A stretch of 64,000 nt of DNA from Zeaxanthinibacter enoshimensis (GCF_004362865.1 NZ_SNYI01000003.1:434001-498000); one strand, 5' to 3'. Numbered from the stretch's first letter, positions 1 to 8,586 are shown. A program made the numbers and translations. Notes: generated from the sequence alone by a model not told the origin.

Positions 1-1
1 A

Positions 2-1282
2 CCGGCTACTGAAGGAATGGAAGACCGTCCGATGGTCATCCTGCAGTCGCACCTGGATATGGTACACCAGAAGAATGCCGATACCCGATTTGATTTTGAG
101 AAGGAAGGAATACGGATGAAAGTAGCAGGAGAGTGGGTAAAGGCAGAAGGAACTACGCTGGGCGCTGATAACGGGATGGGAGTAGCCGCGATCATGGCAT
201 TGCTGGAAAGTACCGATATTCCCCATCCTCCTCTTGAGGCATTGTTCACCATTGATGAGGAAACCGGGATGACAGGGGCCAAGGGCTTGGAGGCAGGAAC
301 GCTGGAAGGAGAAATTCTGCTGAACCTGGATACGGAAGAAGACGACGAGATCGATATAGGCTGCGCAGGGGGAGTAGATATTACCGCCAGCTGTAGTTAC
401 GAGGAAGAGGAAAGCGGGGAGGATGACAAGTTCTTCCAGGTGGTCGTCCGTGGCTTACAGGGAGGTCACAGCGGAATGGATATTGATAAAGGTCTCGGCA
501 ACGCGAACAAGATCATGAACAGGGTGCTAAATCAACTGTGGAAAGCCCTGGAAATCCGAATCAGTGACATACAGGGCGGCGGACTGAGGAATGCCATTCC
601 CAGGGAAAGCAAAGCTATAATTGCGGTACCGGGACCTAAGGCAGCTCAGTTGGAAGCCATGTTAAATGAAATAACCACTGAAATCGCTACAGAATTGACC
701 GTGACGGAACCGGGGCTGAAAATTGAGGTATCTCCGCTACCGGGTCCGGTCAAAGTGATGAACGCCGCTACCCAGGAAAAACTATTAAAAATGATCAGTG
801 CAGCGCATAACGGGGTGTATACCATGAGTGCTGCGTTTGAAGGGCTGGTTGAAAGTTCTAATAATATCGCCAGGGTCGAGGTTAATAATGGTAAGCTGGA
901 AATAGGTTGCCTGACGCGGTCCTCGGTAGAATCTGTAAAAACTGTCCTGGCTGACAGCCTTAAAGCTGTCTTTGAGTTAGGTGGCTGTAATGTGACTTTC
1001 TCCGGGGAATACCCGGGATGGACCCCTGACCCTGATTCCAGGATCCTCAAAGTGCTGGAAGATCGATACACTGCTTTGTTTGAAGAGCAACCCAGGGTTG
1101 TGGCCTGCCATGCAGGGCTCGAATGCGGAATTATCGGGAACACTTTCCCGGACCTCGATATGATCAGTTTTGGTCCAACCATCCGGGGGGCACATTCCCC
1201 GGACGAGCGGGTTCATATTGCGAGTGTAAAGAAATTCTGGACATTCTTGCTTGATGTCTTACGCCATATTCCTAAGAAATAA
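2..1282 (+). CDS. pepD: Aminoacyl-histidine dipeptidase (PepD, peptidase family M20), 5' end cut off
   Basis: The frame is open from base 2, so the true start lies outside the window; the first ATG at 17 is internal. The product is a cytosolic zinc dipeptidase that cleaves Xaa-His and other dipeptides. Visible family motifs: SHLDMV (first metal His/Asp), GADNGMGVAA (bridging Asp), IDEETGMTGA (catalytic Glu and metal Glu), LDTEEDD, GGHSGMDID at the start of the lid domain, and GPTIRGAHSPDERV near the C-terminus carrying the last metal His. About 426 residues are present of a usual length near 485, so only the extreme N-terminus is missing. It ends 109 bp before the next plus-strand gene with no clear terminator between them. 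Confidence 0.93.
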   Translation, partial: PATEGMEDRPMVILQSHLDMVHQKNADTRFDFEKEGIRMKVAGEWVKAEGTTLGADNGMGVAAIMALLESTDIPHPPLEALFTIDEETGMTGAKGLEAGTLEGEILLNLDTEEDDEIDIGCAGGVDITASCSYEEEESGEDDKFFQVVVRGLQGGHSGMDIDKGLGNANKIMNRVLNQLWKALEIRISDIQGGGLRNAIPRESKAIIAVPGPKAAQLEAMLNEITTEIATELTVTEPGLKIEVSPLPGPVKVMNAATQEKLLKMISAAHNGVYTMSAAFEGLVESSNNIARVEVNNGKLEIGCLTRSSVESVKTVLADSLKAVFELGGCNVTFSGEYPGWTPDPDSRILKVLEDRYTALFEEQPRVVACHAGLECGIIGNTFPDLDMISFGPTIRGAHSPDERVHIASVKKFWTFLLDVLRHIPKK

Positions 1283-1391
1283 GGCTGTTTCAAGTTATTC
1301 AGTGCTTTTAACACCCCAGTCGATTTAATGTCAAATATTGAATAAAGTCTCTGGAATTCAGTATATTTAATAGACAACAAATCGCGGAATT

Positions 1392-1853
1392 ATGGGTATT
1401 AAAAGTTTTATGGGGCGCAGACAGCCCTTGCAGGAAGCGGATGTTCCCTTGAAAGTTAGTGACTACATGACGCGTAAACTGATTACGTTCAGTCCGGATC
1501 AATCCGTTGAAGAGGTCATACAGAAGCTGATAAGGTATAAGATTTCAGGTGGGCCCGTGGTCAATGATAAGAATGAACTGGTAGGGATCATCTCTGAAGG
1601 GGATTGTATCAAACATATCAGCGAAAGCCGGTATTACAATATGCCCCTGGATAACAGTAAGGTTTCACAGCACATGGTCCAGGATGTAGAGACCATAGAT
1701 GGCAATATGAATATTTTTGATGCTGCCAAAAAGTTCCTGGAGACCAAGAGAAGGCGTTTTCCAATCCTGGAAGACGGCAAACTGGCCGGCCAGATCTCGC
1801 AGAAGGATATTCTCAAAGCAACTGTAAAGCTGAAATCACAGAACTGGAAATAA
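1392..1853 (+). CDS. CBS-domain protein
   Basis: A 153-residue protein made almost only of a tandem CBS pair (Bateman module): CBS1 at about residues 18-75 (VSDYMTRKLITFSPDQSVEE, then GGPVVNDKNELVGIISEGD) and CBS2 at about 83-145 (VETIDGNMNIFDAAKKFLE, then RRFPILEDGKLAGQISQKD). Such modules bind adenine nucleotides and act as energy or ligand sensors, usually attached to or acting on another protein. No enzymatic or transport domain is attached, so the target is unknown. The ATG at 1392 gives a short 17-residue leader before the first CBS strand. A strong terminator follows 20 bp after the stop. Confidence 0.88.
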   Translation: MGIKSFMGRRQPLQEADVPLKVSDYMTRKLITFSPDQSVEEVIQKLIRYKISGGPVVNDKNELVGIISEGDCIKHISESRYYNMPLDNSKVSQHMVQDVETIDGNMNIFDAAKKFLETKRRRFPILEDGKLAGQISQKDILKATVKLKSQNWK

Positions 1854-1872
1854 TTATTTCCGAATTTAAACT

Positions 1873-1906
1873 AAAAACCCGGGGTTAACAGCCCCGGGTT
1901 TTTTTG
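1873..1906. terminator. Bidirectional intrinsic terminator
   Basis: A GC-rich stem (CCCGGGG, loop TTAACAG, CCCCGGG) is flanked by an A run on the left and a T run on the right. It can end the CBS gene on plus and the converging acidic lipoprotein gene on minus. Confidence 0.88.
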
Positions 1907-1949
1907 TAAGTATTGCTCGTGTAAAGGAGCTCTTTTAAGATCCATATTT

Positions 1950-3236
1950 TTAACTGGAAGGTCTTTTATCTCCCTGGTGCCCATTCCCGTTCTGGTTCCC
2001 GTTATTTCCCTGTTGGTGACCGTTCCCGTTTTGGTTCCCGTTGTTTCCCTCCTGGTGACCATTACCTTTTTTGTCATCGTCTTTATCGTCATCATCCTCA
2101 TCGTCGTCATCTTCGTCATCATCCTCATCGTCATCTTCGTCATCATCCTCATCGTCATCATCCTCATCGTCGTCTTCGTCATCTTCGTCATCATCCTCGT
2201 CGTCGTCTTCGTCTTCTTCGTCATCATCCTCGTCGTCGTCTTCGTCTTCTTCGTCATCATCCTCATCGTCATCTTCGTCATCATCCTCCTCGTCATCATC
2301 CTCCCCCTCGTCGTCATTTTCGTCACCATCCTCATTTTCTGTATCCTCATCGTCTGATTCCTCTTCCTCCTCTTCTCCCGTGTCGCCGTTATCAGTTTCT
2401 TCTTCCTCTTCCCCGGTGTTGCCGTTATCAGTTTCTTCTTCCCCGGTATCGGTGTTATCAGTCTCCTCTTCTTCATTTTCTGTTTCCTCTTCAGTGGAAG
2501 GAGGAGTGTAGGTGGATGTGCCTTCCAGGCAACTGATCCTGAGATTGTCAAGGGCACCTTTGTTGTTCATTTCGATCTCCATCCTGGCAATACCGGGCAT
2601 GGCTCCCAGGTTGATATATTGCTTGCCATTGTCATTTCCGAAGGGAACTATAACTTCCTGTACCAATTGTCCCTGTTCGTCATAGAGCTTAACCCGGGCC
2701 GGGACGGCCTCGTTGTTTGTCTTATTGAGATCGAGCATATCAAAGCCATAAACAGTAGCTGTTCCGGACCCGTAGTTTTCAAAACTGAGCAGAAATTTTG
2801 CGCCTGTTGCCGTGCTGATTAGCGGTGCAGCGGCATCTGGATTTTCATTAATGACCAGGACCTTGCCCAGCGGAATATCGTTACTGGGTTCATCACCGCT
2901 TACAGATCTTCCAGGCCCCCCGTATAACTCGTTAGGACTCCCGAGGTCCTCGTTCCCGGGGTTGGGAAGGGATGAATCAAAACTGAGGCAGCTGTTGACG
3001 GCCGGGGCTCCGGGATGAAGGGCGCTTATGGTAATCATGCCTTCACAACCTTCCTTTCCCAAAGATGAAACCGGGTATCCGCCTTCGAAATCATTAAAAT
3101 CTAGAGTGATGATATTGACCACCTCCTGGGACTCAGCCTGTGCTCTTACCTCCAGGATCTCGTCCAGTGAGTCATCAGTACAGGACAGCAGGAATAGAGG
3201 AATAATGGTAAGTATGGCTAGGTTCGGGGTGCGCAT
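1950..3236 (-). CDS. Lipoprotein with long polyacidic tail
   Basis: No recognised family. Residues 1-18 are a signal peptide and Cys19 (LLSC) is the lipidation site. It is followed by TDDSLDE, an acidic stretch like the surface-export signals described in Bacteroidota lipoproteins. Residues about 35-240 look like a compact beta-rich domain with Cys64, Cys83 and Cys236. Residues 248-305 are Glu/Thr/Asn-rich with repeated GEEETDNG-like units. Residues 307-384 are almost pure Asp/Glu. The end (391-428) has GNGHQ/GNNGNQN repeats. The calculated charge must be extremely negative, which suggests cation binding or surface shielding, but this is inference. The ATG at 3236 is chosen because it directly precedes the signal peptide. 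It converges on the CBS gene. Confidence 0.8.
   Translation of the reverse strand: MRTPNLAILTIIPLFLLSCTDDSLDEILEVRAQAESQEVVNIITLDFNDFEGGYPVSSLGKEGCEGMITISALHPGAPAVNSCLSFDSSLPNPGNEDLGSPNELYGGPGRSVSGDEPSNDIPLGKVLVINENPDAAAPLISTATGAKFLLSFENYGSGTATVYGFDMLDLNKTNNEAVPARVKLYDEQGQLVQEVIVPFGNDNGKQYINLGAMPGIARMEIEMNNKGALDNLRISCLEGTSTYTPPSTEEETENEEEETDNTDTGEEETDNGNTGEEEEETDNGDTGEEEEEESDDEDTENEDGDENDDEGEDDDEEDDDEDDDEDDDEEDEDDDEDDDEEDEDDDEDDDEDDEDDDEDDDDEDDDEDDDEDDDEDDDDEDDDDKDDDKKGNGHQEGNNGNQNGNGHQQGNNGNQNGNGHQGDKRPSS
1974..2066 (-). repeat. 39-bp tandem repeats coding GNGHQxGNNGNQN units
   Basis: About two and a half copies of a 13-codon unit at the 3' end of the acidic lipoprotein gene. The DNA copies differ at a few synonymous and non-synonymous positions, so the array is not freshly duplicated. 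Confidence 0.75.
2070..2318 (-). repeat. Low-complexity GAT/GAC/GAA/GAG codon array
   Basis: About 78 consecutive Asp/Glu codons, seen on the plus strand as TCATCATCCTCGTCGTC-like trinucleotide runs. Local blocks repeat nearly exactly (for instance around 2190-2260), consistent with slippage or unequal exchange, so length may vary between strains. Confidence 0.85.
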
Positions 3237-3346
3237 TGGTACATTAATTAGTTCCCCCCGAATGTAATTAAGTGGTAACGATTTTATGAATCTGTTAACT
3301 TCTATTTTTGATCGAATCCAACTAAAAGTCTACTGTTTTATGCCAT

Positions 3347-3378
3347 AAAAAAACCCCCTGTAGAGGGGGCTTTATTTT
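3347..3378 (-). terminator. Intrinsic terminator of the cyclophilin-FKBP gene
   Basis: On the minus strand a CCCCCT/AGGGGG-type stem with a CTA loop is followed by a run of seven T. It lies directly at the stop codon of the minus-strand gene set that begins with the NrnA-like gene. Confidence 0.8.
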
Positions 3379-4488
3379 TTATTTCGCGGCCTCGACGATC
3401 TCTACATCGAATACCAGTTCTGCATTGGGAGGGATAGGACCTCCTCCCTGGGCACCATAACCCAGGTGCGGGGGTATAAAAAGGCGTACTTTATCGCCTA
3501 TATTCATAGAGAGCAAACCTTCCTTAAACCCAGCCACCAACCTGGAATCCGGGCTGTAATCCATGGGAACCGGGCTGAAGTTTCCACGGTGCATTTTATA
3601 AAGATTATCATATTGCCCAAATTTTTCCGCGATCTCTGCCTCGCTGGTGTCAAAGAGCGTTCCGTCTGTAAGCCAACCGGCGTAATCTACCATCACCTGG
3701 TTCCCGATGGCCGGTTTTTCACCTGTTCCTTCTTCGAGTCGCAGTATCTTCAGGCCAGAAGGCAGGGAGTCAGCTTTAGCCCTTTGCTCTGCAATGGTCG
3801 CTATAAACTCTGATTTAACTTTTTGGGCAGCGGCCACTTTTGCTTCTTCTTCGGCGAAATAATCGGACATTACCTGCACAGCGTCAAAATTTTTGGCTGC
3901 TTTCCCATTGCGGATGATTTCTACTTTGTTCATCACCACATCCTTGACCGGCTTGTCTTTCTCCCCTGTCTTAACCTGGGCAATGGTATCAACCACGCTC
4001 ATCCCTGACACAACTTCCCCGAAAACAGTATGCCTTCCGTCCAGCCAGGGAGTTTCCTTATGCGTGATAAAGAACTGGCTGCCGTTAGTTCCGGGACCTG
4101 CATTTGCCATGGATAGAATCCCTGCTTTATTATGCGACAGAGAGTCGTGTATCTCGTTCTTGAATTTATAACCAGGGTTTCCATTACCGGACCCGGTAGG
4201 GTCTCCCCCCTGGATCATGAAATCTTTGATCACCCGGTGAAAGGTTACTCCGTCGTAGTACTTCTTATCCTTGTATTCATCACTCACAAAGGGACTGGTG
4301 CCTTCTGCAAGGGTAATAAAGTTCGCTACGGTGACCGGGGTTTTTTGGTACTCGAGCCTGATGATGATATCGCCTTCCGAAGTTTCTATGTCAGCGAAGA
4401 TGCCATCACCCAGGTCTGCATGCTGGCTGGATTTACAACTGGTAAGGATAGCAGTGAAAAGGAGTAAAAAATAAATAGCGTTTTTCAT
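3379..4488 (-). CDS. Lipoprotein peptidyl-prolyl isomerase, cyclophilin-FKBP fusion
   Basis: A 369-residue predicted lipoprotein (signal peptide ending LTSC, Cys18) with two unrelated prolyl isomerase domains. Residues about 30-190 are cyclophilin: YYDGVTFHRVIKDFMIQGGD holds the catalytic Arg, and NGSQFFIT and WLDGRHTVFGEV are the other signature stretches. A helical linker (about 200-250) follows. Residues about 255-367 are FKBP: VDYAGWLTDGTLFDTS, GFKEGLLSMNIGDKVRLFIP and LGYGAQGGGPIPPNAELVFD, with an insertion of roughly 30 residues after the first strands. It would assist folding of exported proteins in the periplasm. It sits 14 bp after gldI, another FKBP lipoprotein, in one apparent operon. 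Confidence 0.9.
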   Translation of the reverse strand: MKNAIYFLLLFTAILTSCKSSQHADLGDGIFADIETSEGDIIIRLEYQKTPVTVANFITLAEGTSPFVSDEYKDKKYYDGVTFHRVIKDFMIQGGDPTGSGNGNPGYKFKNEIHDSLSHNKAGILSMANAGPGTNGSQFFITHKETPWLDGRHTVFGEVVSGMSVVDTIAQVKTGEKDKPVKDVVMNKVEIIRNGKAAKNFDAVQVMSDYFAEEEAKVAAAQKVKSEFIATIAEQRAKADSLPSGLKILRLEEGTGEKPAIGNQVMVDYAGWLTDGTLFDTSEAEIAEKFGQYDNLYKMHRGNFSPVPMDYSPDSRLVAGFKEGLLSMNIGDKVRLFIPPHLGYGAQGGGPIPPNAELVFDVEIVEAAK

Positions 4489-4502
4489 GGGTTGTATAAA
4501 GT

Positions 4503-5051
4503 TTAAATACTGTCGTTCTGTTTTTCGATTTTTAATATGGTCAGCTGTACTTTCAGAGGAACATTAGGGCCAATCTTGTTCTTATCCCCCATATACCCAT
4601 ACCCCAGTGAAGAGGGGTAGAGGAAGATTGCGCTTTCCCCTACTTTCAGTAATTTCACACTATTGCGTAAACCGGGGAATAGTTCCTGTTTATCTACCCT
4701 GTAGGTCACTGTGCCTACCTCGTCATGAGAGTAAATAGTGTCGTTGTCCAGGGTCATCAGGTCGTAGGTAAGGTAAACCAGGTCATCCGGTTTTGGCAGG
4801 TAGTCATCCTGTTCATTCCTGACCAGGTAGCGGTACCATGATCCACTTGAACTTGATAAATAAGTATGGAGGCTGTCACGGGCTATGATGGCCTTGATCC
4901 GGGCTTCCTCCTGGGATAGAAGGTCTTTGTTCCGCTCCACCGAGGTTTTCATAAAGCTGCCTGATTTCACTTTTACAGGTTTCCTGGGTTCGGGTTCCCC
5001 GCAACTGATCAACGCAATTAGGACAAGTCCTGTCAGCAGGTAAATTCTCAT
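4503..5051 (-). CDS. gldI: Gliding motility lipoprotein GldI (FKBP-type isomerase)
   Basis: A 182-residue lipoprotein (signal ending LISC, Cys17) with one FKBP domain in its C-terminal half: LVYLTYDLMTLDNDTIYS, then FPGLRNSVKLLKVGESAIFL and SSLGYGYMGD. Length, N-terminal extension and sequence style match GldI, which in Flavobacterium johnsoniae is needed for gliding and type IX secretion, probably by helping other Gld proteins fold. The start overlaps the stop of the NrnA-like gene by 4 bp, and the cyclophilin-FKBP gene follows, so the three are probably cotranscribed. The large type IX cargo proteins farther along fit a gliding organism. Confidence 0.86.
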   Translation of the reverse strand: MRIYLLTGLVLIALISCGEPEPRKPVKVKSGSFMKTSVERNKDLLSQEEARIKAIIARDSLHTYLSSSSGSWYRYLVRNEQDDYLPKPDDLVYLTYDLMTLDNDTIYSHDEVGTVTYRVDKQELFPGLRNSVKLLKVGESAIFLYPSSLGYGYMGDKNKIGPNVPLKVQLTILKIEKQNDSI

Positions 5052-6067
5052 GAGGTCAGTTCCATTTTATGTTTTTCTAGTAGCGATTCAAAGTAGGTGA
5101 TAGTTTCCTCCATTGATCGTTCACTTCGTCCCCCGGCAGCATTTTTATGGCCGCCGCCATTGAAATAGTTCCGGGCAAATTCATTAACCGAAAACTCTCC
5201 GACAGAGCGGAACGAAATCTTAATAATACCTTCTTCCCGGTTCTCTATAAAGATCACTGCAAATTTAATTCCGTCAAGGGTTAAGCCGTAGTTCACAAAT
5301 CCTTCGGTATCTCCCTTTTTATATTGATACATGTCTAATTCTTCCTGGGATAAAGTGATATACGCGGTATTCATCTCTTCCCGGATAACCATATTCTTCA
5401 GGGCACAACCCAGTAGATGAAGCCGGTTGGCGGTATTGGTATCAAAAATTTTATTGTGGATCTCAGCGTTGCGGGCTCCTTTGTCTATCAGTTCTGCTGC
5501 GATCCTGTGTGTGTCACTGCTGGTTGAGGGGAATTTAAAGGAACCTGTGTCTGTGACAATCCCGGCATATAAACAATTGGCAATGTCTTCCCCAATGATC
5601 GAGGTTGACCCTATTGATTCTATAAACCTGTATACCATCTCGCAGGTAGAGCTCATCGAGGTATCCGAATAAGTAACTTTGGCATAGGAAGCCGGGGCCT
5701 GGTGGTGGTCTATCATGACCATAGGCGCGGTAACTTGTTTCAGTGCTGCTTCCATTTGCGGACCAACCCTGCCGAGTTCATTGAAATCTAAAGTGAAGAC
5801 CAGCGTAGCCTTATCCAGGAGGGCCTGCGCCTCCGTATGCTGTTTCTCATAGATGAGTACCGAATTATTCCCGGGCATCCATTTCAGGAATTTGGGATAA
5901 TCGTTAGGGGCTACCACCCTTGCATTATGACCGAGCTTTGTTAAAAAATGATATAGTCCGAGGCAGGAGCCCATGGCGTCACCGTCCGGATTTTTATGTG
6001 GAATTATTACGGCCTGCTGAGGCTCTGCCAACAGGGCCCGTACCGTATTTACCTCGTGTGGATTCAT
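5048..6067 (-). CDS. nrnA: DHH-family phosphoesterase, NrnA-like (nanoRNase/pAp phosphatase)
   Basis: A 339-residue cytosolic enzyme of the DHH/DHHA1 superfamily. Motifs in order: HKNPDGDAMGSCLGLY (residues about 24-39), DFNELGRVG, MIDHHQAP (the DHH triad), DTGSFKFPSTS, and the DHHA1 signature FNGGGHKNAAGG near residue 315. Characterised NrnA proteins hydrolyse 2-5 nt RNAs and dephosphorylate 3'-phosphoadenosine 5'-phosphate; both are likely here, though the sequence cannot tell which dominates. It is the first gene of the minus-strand set with gldI. The start at 6067 lies 151 bp from the divergent ndk gene. Confidence 0.88.
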   Translation of the reverse strand: MNPHEVNTVRALLAEPQQAVIIPHKNPDGDAMGSCLGLYHFLTKLGHNARVVAPNDYPKFLKWMPGNNSVLIYEKQHTEAQALLDKATLVFTLDFNELGRVGPQMEAALKQVTAPMVMIDHHQAPASYAKVTYSDTSMSSTCEMVYRFIESIGSTSIIGEDIANCLYAGIVTDTGSFKFPSTSSDTHRIAAELIDKGARNAEIHNKIFDTNTANRLHLLGCALKNMVIREEMNTAYITLSQEELDMYQYKKGDTEGFVNYGLTLDGIKFAVIFIENREEGIIKISFRSVGEFSVNEFARNYFNGGGHKNAAGGRSERSMEETITYFESLLEKHKMELTS

Positions 6068-6171
6068 TCGCCCAAATATACAATTTAATGCGAAAGGCAG
6101 AAGGAGAATGGTTTAATTTGAAGAGGGAAAACCCTTATGGACCTCTCCGGGAATTCCTTGGCCTCTAAATG

Positions 6172-6202
6172 TTGCGGGTTGCGATCAGAAAGCTTATTTT
6201 TG
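6172..6202 (+). promoter_or_regulatory. Bacteroidota-type promoter of ndk
   Basis: TATTTTTG at 6195-6202 fits TAnnTTTG, and a TTG at 6172-6174 is about 20 bp upstream as the -33 part. Transcription would begin about 10 bp before the ndk ATG. Confidence 0.5.
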
Positions 6203-6218
6203 CGCAAAATTTTAAAAA

Positions 6219-6638
6219 ATGACAGGAAACAGAACCTTTACCATGATCAAACCTGATGCGGTTGAGAATGGCCATATAGGAGCAATTTTAGAAAAAATAA
6301 CCTCTGCAGGTTTTAAGATCGTGGCTATGAAGTACACGCAGCTGAGTAAGAGGGATGCCGAGGAGTTCTATGCAATTCACAAGGAAAGACCATTCTTCGG
6401 GGAACTGGTGGAGTTCATGACAAGGGGACCTATCGTTTCTGCTATTCTGGAAAAAGAAAACGCGGTTGAAGATTTCAGGGCACTTATCGGAGCTACCAAC
6501 CCGAAAGAAGCGGCAGAAGGAACTATCCGCAAATTATTTGCCAAGGATATTGGTGAAAATGCCGTGCACGGATCAGATAGTGACGAGAATGCGCAAATAG
6601 AAGGGGCATTCCACTTTTCCGGGAGGGAAATCTACTAA
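6219..6638 (+). CDS. ndk: Nucleoside diphosphate kinase
   Basis: A 139-residue protein of normal length that transfers the gamma phosphate from ATP to other nucleoside diphosphates through a phospho-histidine. Family signatures: [17 protein letters not shown] at the N-terminus, [32 protein letters not shown], and the active site NAVHGSDS with the phosphorylated His. It is monocistronic, with its own promoter and terminator. Confidence 0.97.
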   Translation: MTGNRTFTMIKPDAVENGHIGAILEKITSAGFKIVAMKYTQLSKRDAEEFYAIHKERPFFGELVEFMTRGPIVSAILEKENAVEDFRALIGATNPKEAAEGTIRKLFAKDIGENAVHGSDSDENAQIEGAFHFSGREIY

Positions 6639-6669
6639 GACGCTACCGTTCTTATCGATATAAAGTTCA

Positions 6670-6697
6670 ACCGGGGTATGCACCCCGGTTTTTTTTA
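6670..6697 (+). terminator. Intrinsic terminator of ndk
   Basis: CCGGGGT, loop ATGC, ACCCCGG followed by eight T. It lies just before the stop codon of the converging DUF721 gene. Confidence 0.88.
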
Positions 6698-6997
6698 TCT
6701 CAGTACTAATTTCTTGATGAGGTCCTGCCCCATAGCTTCATTGAGCATCCTGATGATCTTGCTCTTCCCGAGAGAGAGCTCTTCCCTTAAAACAGAGGAA
6801 CTGAGCGAAACAAAAAGGGTGTTATTCCTGAAGACCACACCTGTTGTATAATTATTCACCCCCGGACCCATGGTATTTTTCCAGGCGTCTTCTGCATTGA
6901 TCCGGTTGATCCCTCCCTCCAGGCGACTGTCCTTGATGAAATCTTTTAAGATGCCCCCCAGGGATTGGTCTTTCTCTTTGTCTTTCTTCATGGTCAT
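6695..6997 (-). CDS. DUF721 (DciA-like) protein
   Basis: A 100-residue protein with the DUF721 pattern: an N-terminal helix (LGGILKDFIKDSRLEGG), a W-containing segment (AEDAWKNTMGPGVNNYT), then beta strands (LFVSLSSSVLREELSLGK) and a C-terminal helix (IIRMLNEAMGQDLIKKLVLR). DUF721 includes DciA, the ancestral loader of the replicative helicase DnaB, so a role in replication start is possible; this short flavobacterial form is unproven. Its start overlaps the stop of the lipoprotein gene by 4 bp, and recF, another DNA gene, is first in the same set. Confidence 0.8.
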   Translation of the reverse strand: MTMKKDKEKDQSLGGILKDFIKDSRLEGGINRINAEDAWKNTMGPGVNNYTTGVVFRNNTLFVSLSSSVLREELSLGKSKIIRMLNEAMGQDLIKKLVLR

Positions 6998-7410
6998 TGA
7001 ATGTTAATGGGTTCATATCGCTTGTAGCGGTATACTACCTGTTCCTCGTTTACCACTTCTAAGGTGCCGGGTTGCAGTATGGTAATACGTTCAGACCAGT
7101 TGTTTCCGGCTTCCTGGTAATTGATGTAAAAAACACCTTCTTTTTCGGTAATGGTAAGGCTGACAGCGTCATCCGATGTAGTGTAAGTCCCACTGAGGGA
7201 AGGCTGAACTTTTTTGCGGTAGCCCTCACGTCCATCCAGTGAAATATAATCCACCGTGGTGCTGGCCTTGTATTCCCTGGTCTGACCATCCGGCATCTCT
7301 ACCTCGGAAATTTCCCAGTAGCCATCCAGGTACTCCAGGTCTTCGCTTTGTACCGTATCCCCACAGGAAACAGTTGAAAAAATCACTATTAAGAGCCATG
7401 CCTTTTTCAT
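6994..7410 (-). CDS. Small lipoprotein, lipocalin-like
   Basis: About 138 residues from the ATG at 7410; a longer in-frame start at 7485 would overlap recF and push the signal peptide inwards, so the shorter one is chosen. The signal peptide ends VSC (Cys17 of MKKAWLLIVIFSTVSC). The rest is beta-rich with the order LDGYWEISEVEMPDG, then GTYTTSDDAVSLTITEKEG and RITILQPGTLEVVN, resembling small lipocalin-like domains. No ligand can be named. It starts 1 bp from the recF stop codon, so it is translated from the recF transcript. Confidence 0.7.
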   Translation of the reverse strand: MKKAWLLIVIFSTVSCGDTVQSEDLEYLDGYWEISEVEMPDGQTREYKASTTVDYISLDGREGYRKKVQPSLSGTYTTSDDAVSLTITEKEGVFYINYQEAGNNWSERITILQPGTLEVVNEEQVVYRYKRYEPINIQ

Positions 7411-7411
7411 A

Positions 7412-8491
7412 CTACAAGGTAAATATTTTATAGGATTGATGGATGGATTTAACGATATCTTCCGTGCGATCCCTGTGGGTGTCACTCAGAAAGATCTGCC
7501 CGAAATTATCATCTTCAACCAGGGCAATAATATGCTTTACCCGGTTTTCATCCAGTTTGTCAAAGATATCATCCAGCAAGAGCACCGGGGTAGTAGCCGC
7601 ATGTGCCTTAATAAAATGAAATTGGGCGAATTTTAAAGCGATCAGGAAAGTTTTCTGCTGACCCTGGCTCCCAAATTTTTTAATGGGATGCTCAGCTATA
7701 GTAAACTTCAGGTCGTCCTTATGTGTGCCTACACTAGTGTATTGTAGTGCACGGTCCTTTTCCAGGTTATTCTTTAAGAGGACTTGCAGGTCTTCCTCGT
7801 GAAGTTTACTGTCGTATTCCAGTCCCACGATTTCGTTCCCCCCGGAAATCACCCGGTACTGTTCCCTGAAAGTATCTATGAATTCGGCAATGAACTTTTT
7901 CCTTCTCTCGTGGATAATTGATCCGTAGTGCGATAACTGCTCGTTATAAACCTCGAGGGTAGCAGGGTCAAACCGATGGTTCGCTGCAAAGTACTTTAAC
8001 AGGGAGTTGCGCTGCATGAGCACTTTATTGTAATGGATGAGGGCCTGGAGATAATCCTTGTCAGATTGGGCGATTACCCCATCCATGAATTTACGCCTGG
8101 TCTCACTTCCCTCAATGATCAGGTCCCTGTCTGCAGGGGATATCATAACCAGAGGAAGCAGACCTATATGGTCAGAGAACCGCTCATAGGCCTTCCCGTT
8201 TCGTTTAATTACCTTTTTATTGCCTTTTTTCAGGCTGCATATAATCCGTTCTTCCCGTTCTTCCTTCTGGAATATCCCTTCTATCATAAAAAAGTCCTCC
8301 CCGTGGCGGATATTCTGGCTGGAGATTGGATTAAAATAACTCTTACCGAAACAAAGGTGGTATACCGCGTCCAGGACATTGGTCTTTCCAATGCCGTTGG
8401 CGCCCACGAAAGCGTTTATTTTTGAATCGAACTCGAATTCCCGGCTGTCAAAATTCTTGTAATTAACAAGCGAGATCTTTTTTAAAAACAT
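7412..8491 (-). CDS. recF: DNA replication and repair protein RecF
   Basis: A 359-residue SMC-like ATPase that loads RecA at single-strand gaps with RecO and RecR. N-terminal [15 protein letters not shown], Walker [19 protein letters not shown], a central coiled region, and Walker [19 protein letters not shown] near the C-terminus are all as in the family; the signature [18 protein letters not shown] is intact. It is not next to dnaA or dnaN here, as is common outside the gammaproteobacteria. It is the first of three overlapping minus-strand genes, with a 115-bp divergent gap to the TPR gene. Confidence 0.95.
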   Translation of the reverse strand: MFLKKISLVNYKNFDSREFEFDSKINAFVGANGIGKTNVLDAVYHLCFGKSYFNPISSQNIRHGEDFFMIEGIFQKEEREERIICSLKKGNKKVIKRNGKAYERFSDHIGLLPLVMISPADRDLIIEGSETRRKFMDGVIAQSDKDYLQALIHYNKVLMQRNSLLKYFAANHRFDPATLEVYNEQLSHYGSIIHERRKKFIAEFIDTFREQYRVISGGNEIVGLEYDSKLHEEDLQVLLKNNLEKDRALQYTSVGTHKDDLKFTIAEHPIKKFGSQGQQKTFLIALKFAQFHFIKAHAATTPVLLLDDIFDKLDENRVKHIIALVEDDNFGQIFLSDTHRDRTEDIVKSIHQSYKIFTL

Positions 8492-8557
8492 GCAGTGTTT
8501 TGGAGAAATTAATTAAAAAGGAGGTGCAAATTATCGAAAAATAACGAATTAATAGGG

Positions 8558-8586
8558 TTGAGGTTTTGATAAAAACTTTATTTTTG
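8558..8586 (+). promoter_or_regulatory. Bacteroidota-type promoter of the TPR-ribH unit
   Basis: TTG at 8558-8560, an 18-bp spacer, then TATTTTTG at 8579-8586, giving a leader of about 15 bp before the ATG at 8607. Confidence 0.55.

Noticed and set aside
1977-2357. Plus-strand hydrophobic Ile/Val-rich open frame that looks like a membrane protein
   Set aside because: Another frame of the same low-complexity array; the apparent membrane segments are periodic translations of the trinucleotide repeat.
2071-2511. Plus-strand open frame coding about 146 residues, mostly serine
   Set aside because: It is the antisense of the Asp/Glu codon array in the lipoprotein gene; TCA/TCG/TCC runs make it open by chance. 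The minus-strand frame has a signal peptide, a globular part and a terminator.
8515-8526. Strong Shine-Dalgarno-like AAAAAGGAGGTG on plus between recF and the TPR gene
   Set aside because: No start codon with an open frame follows at a useful distance; the next ATG is about 80 bp away behind a better-placed promoter.
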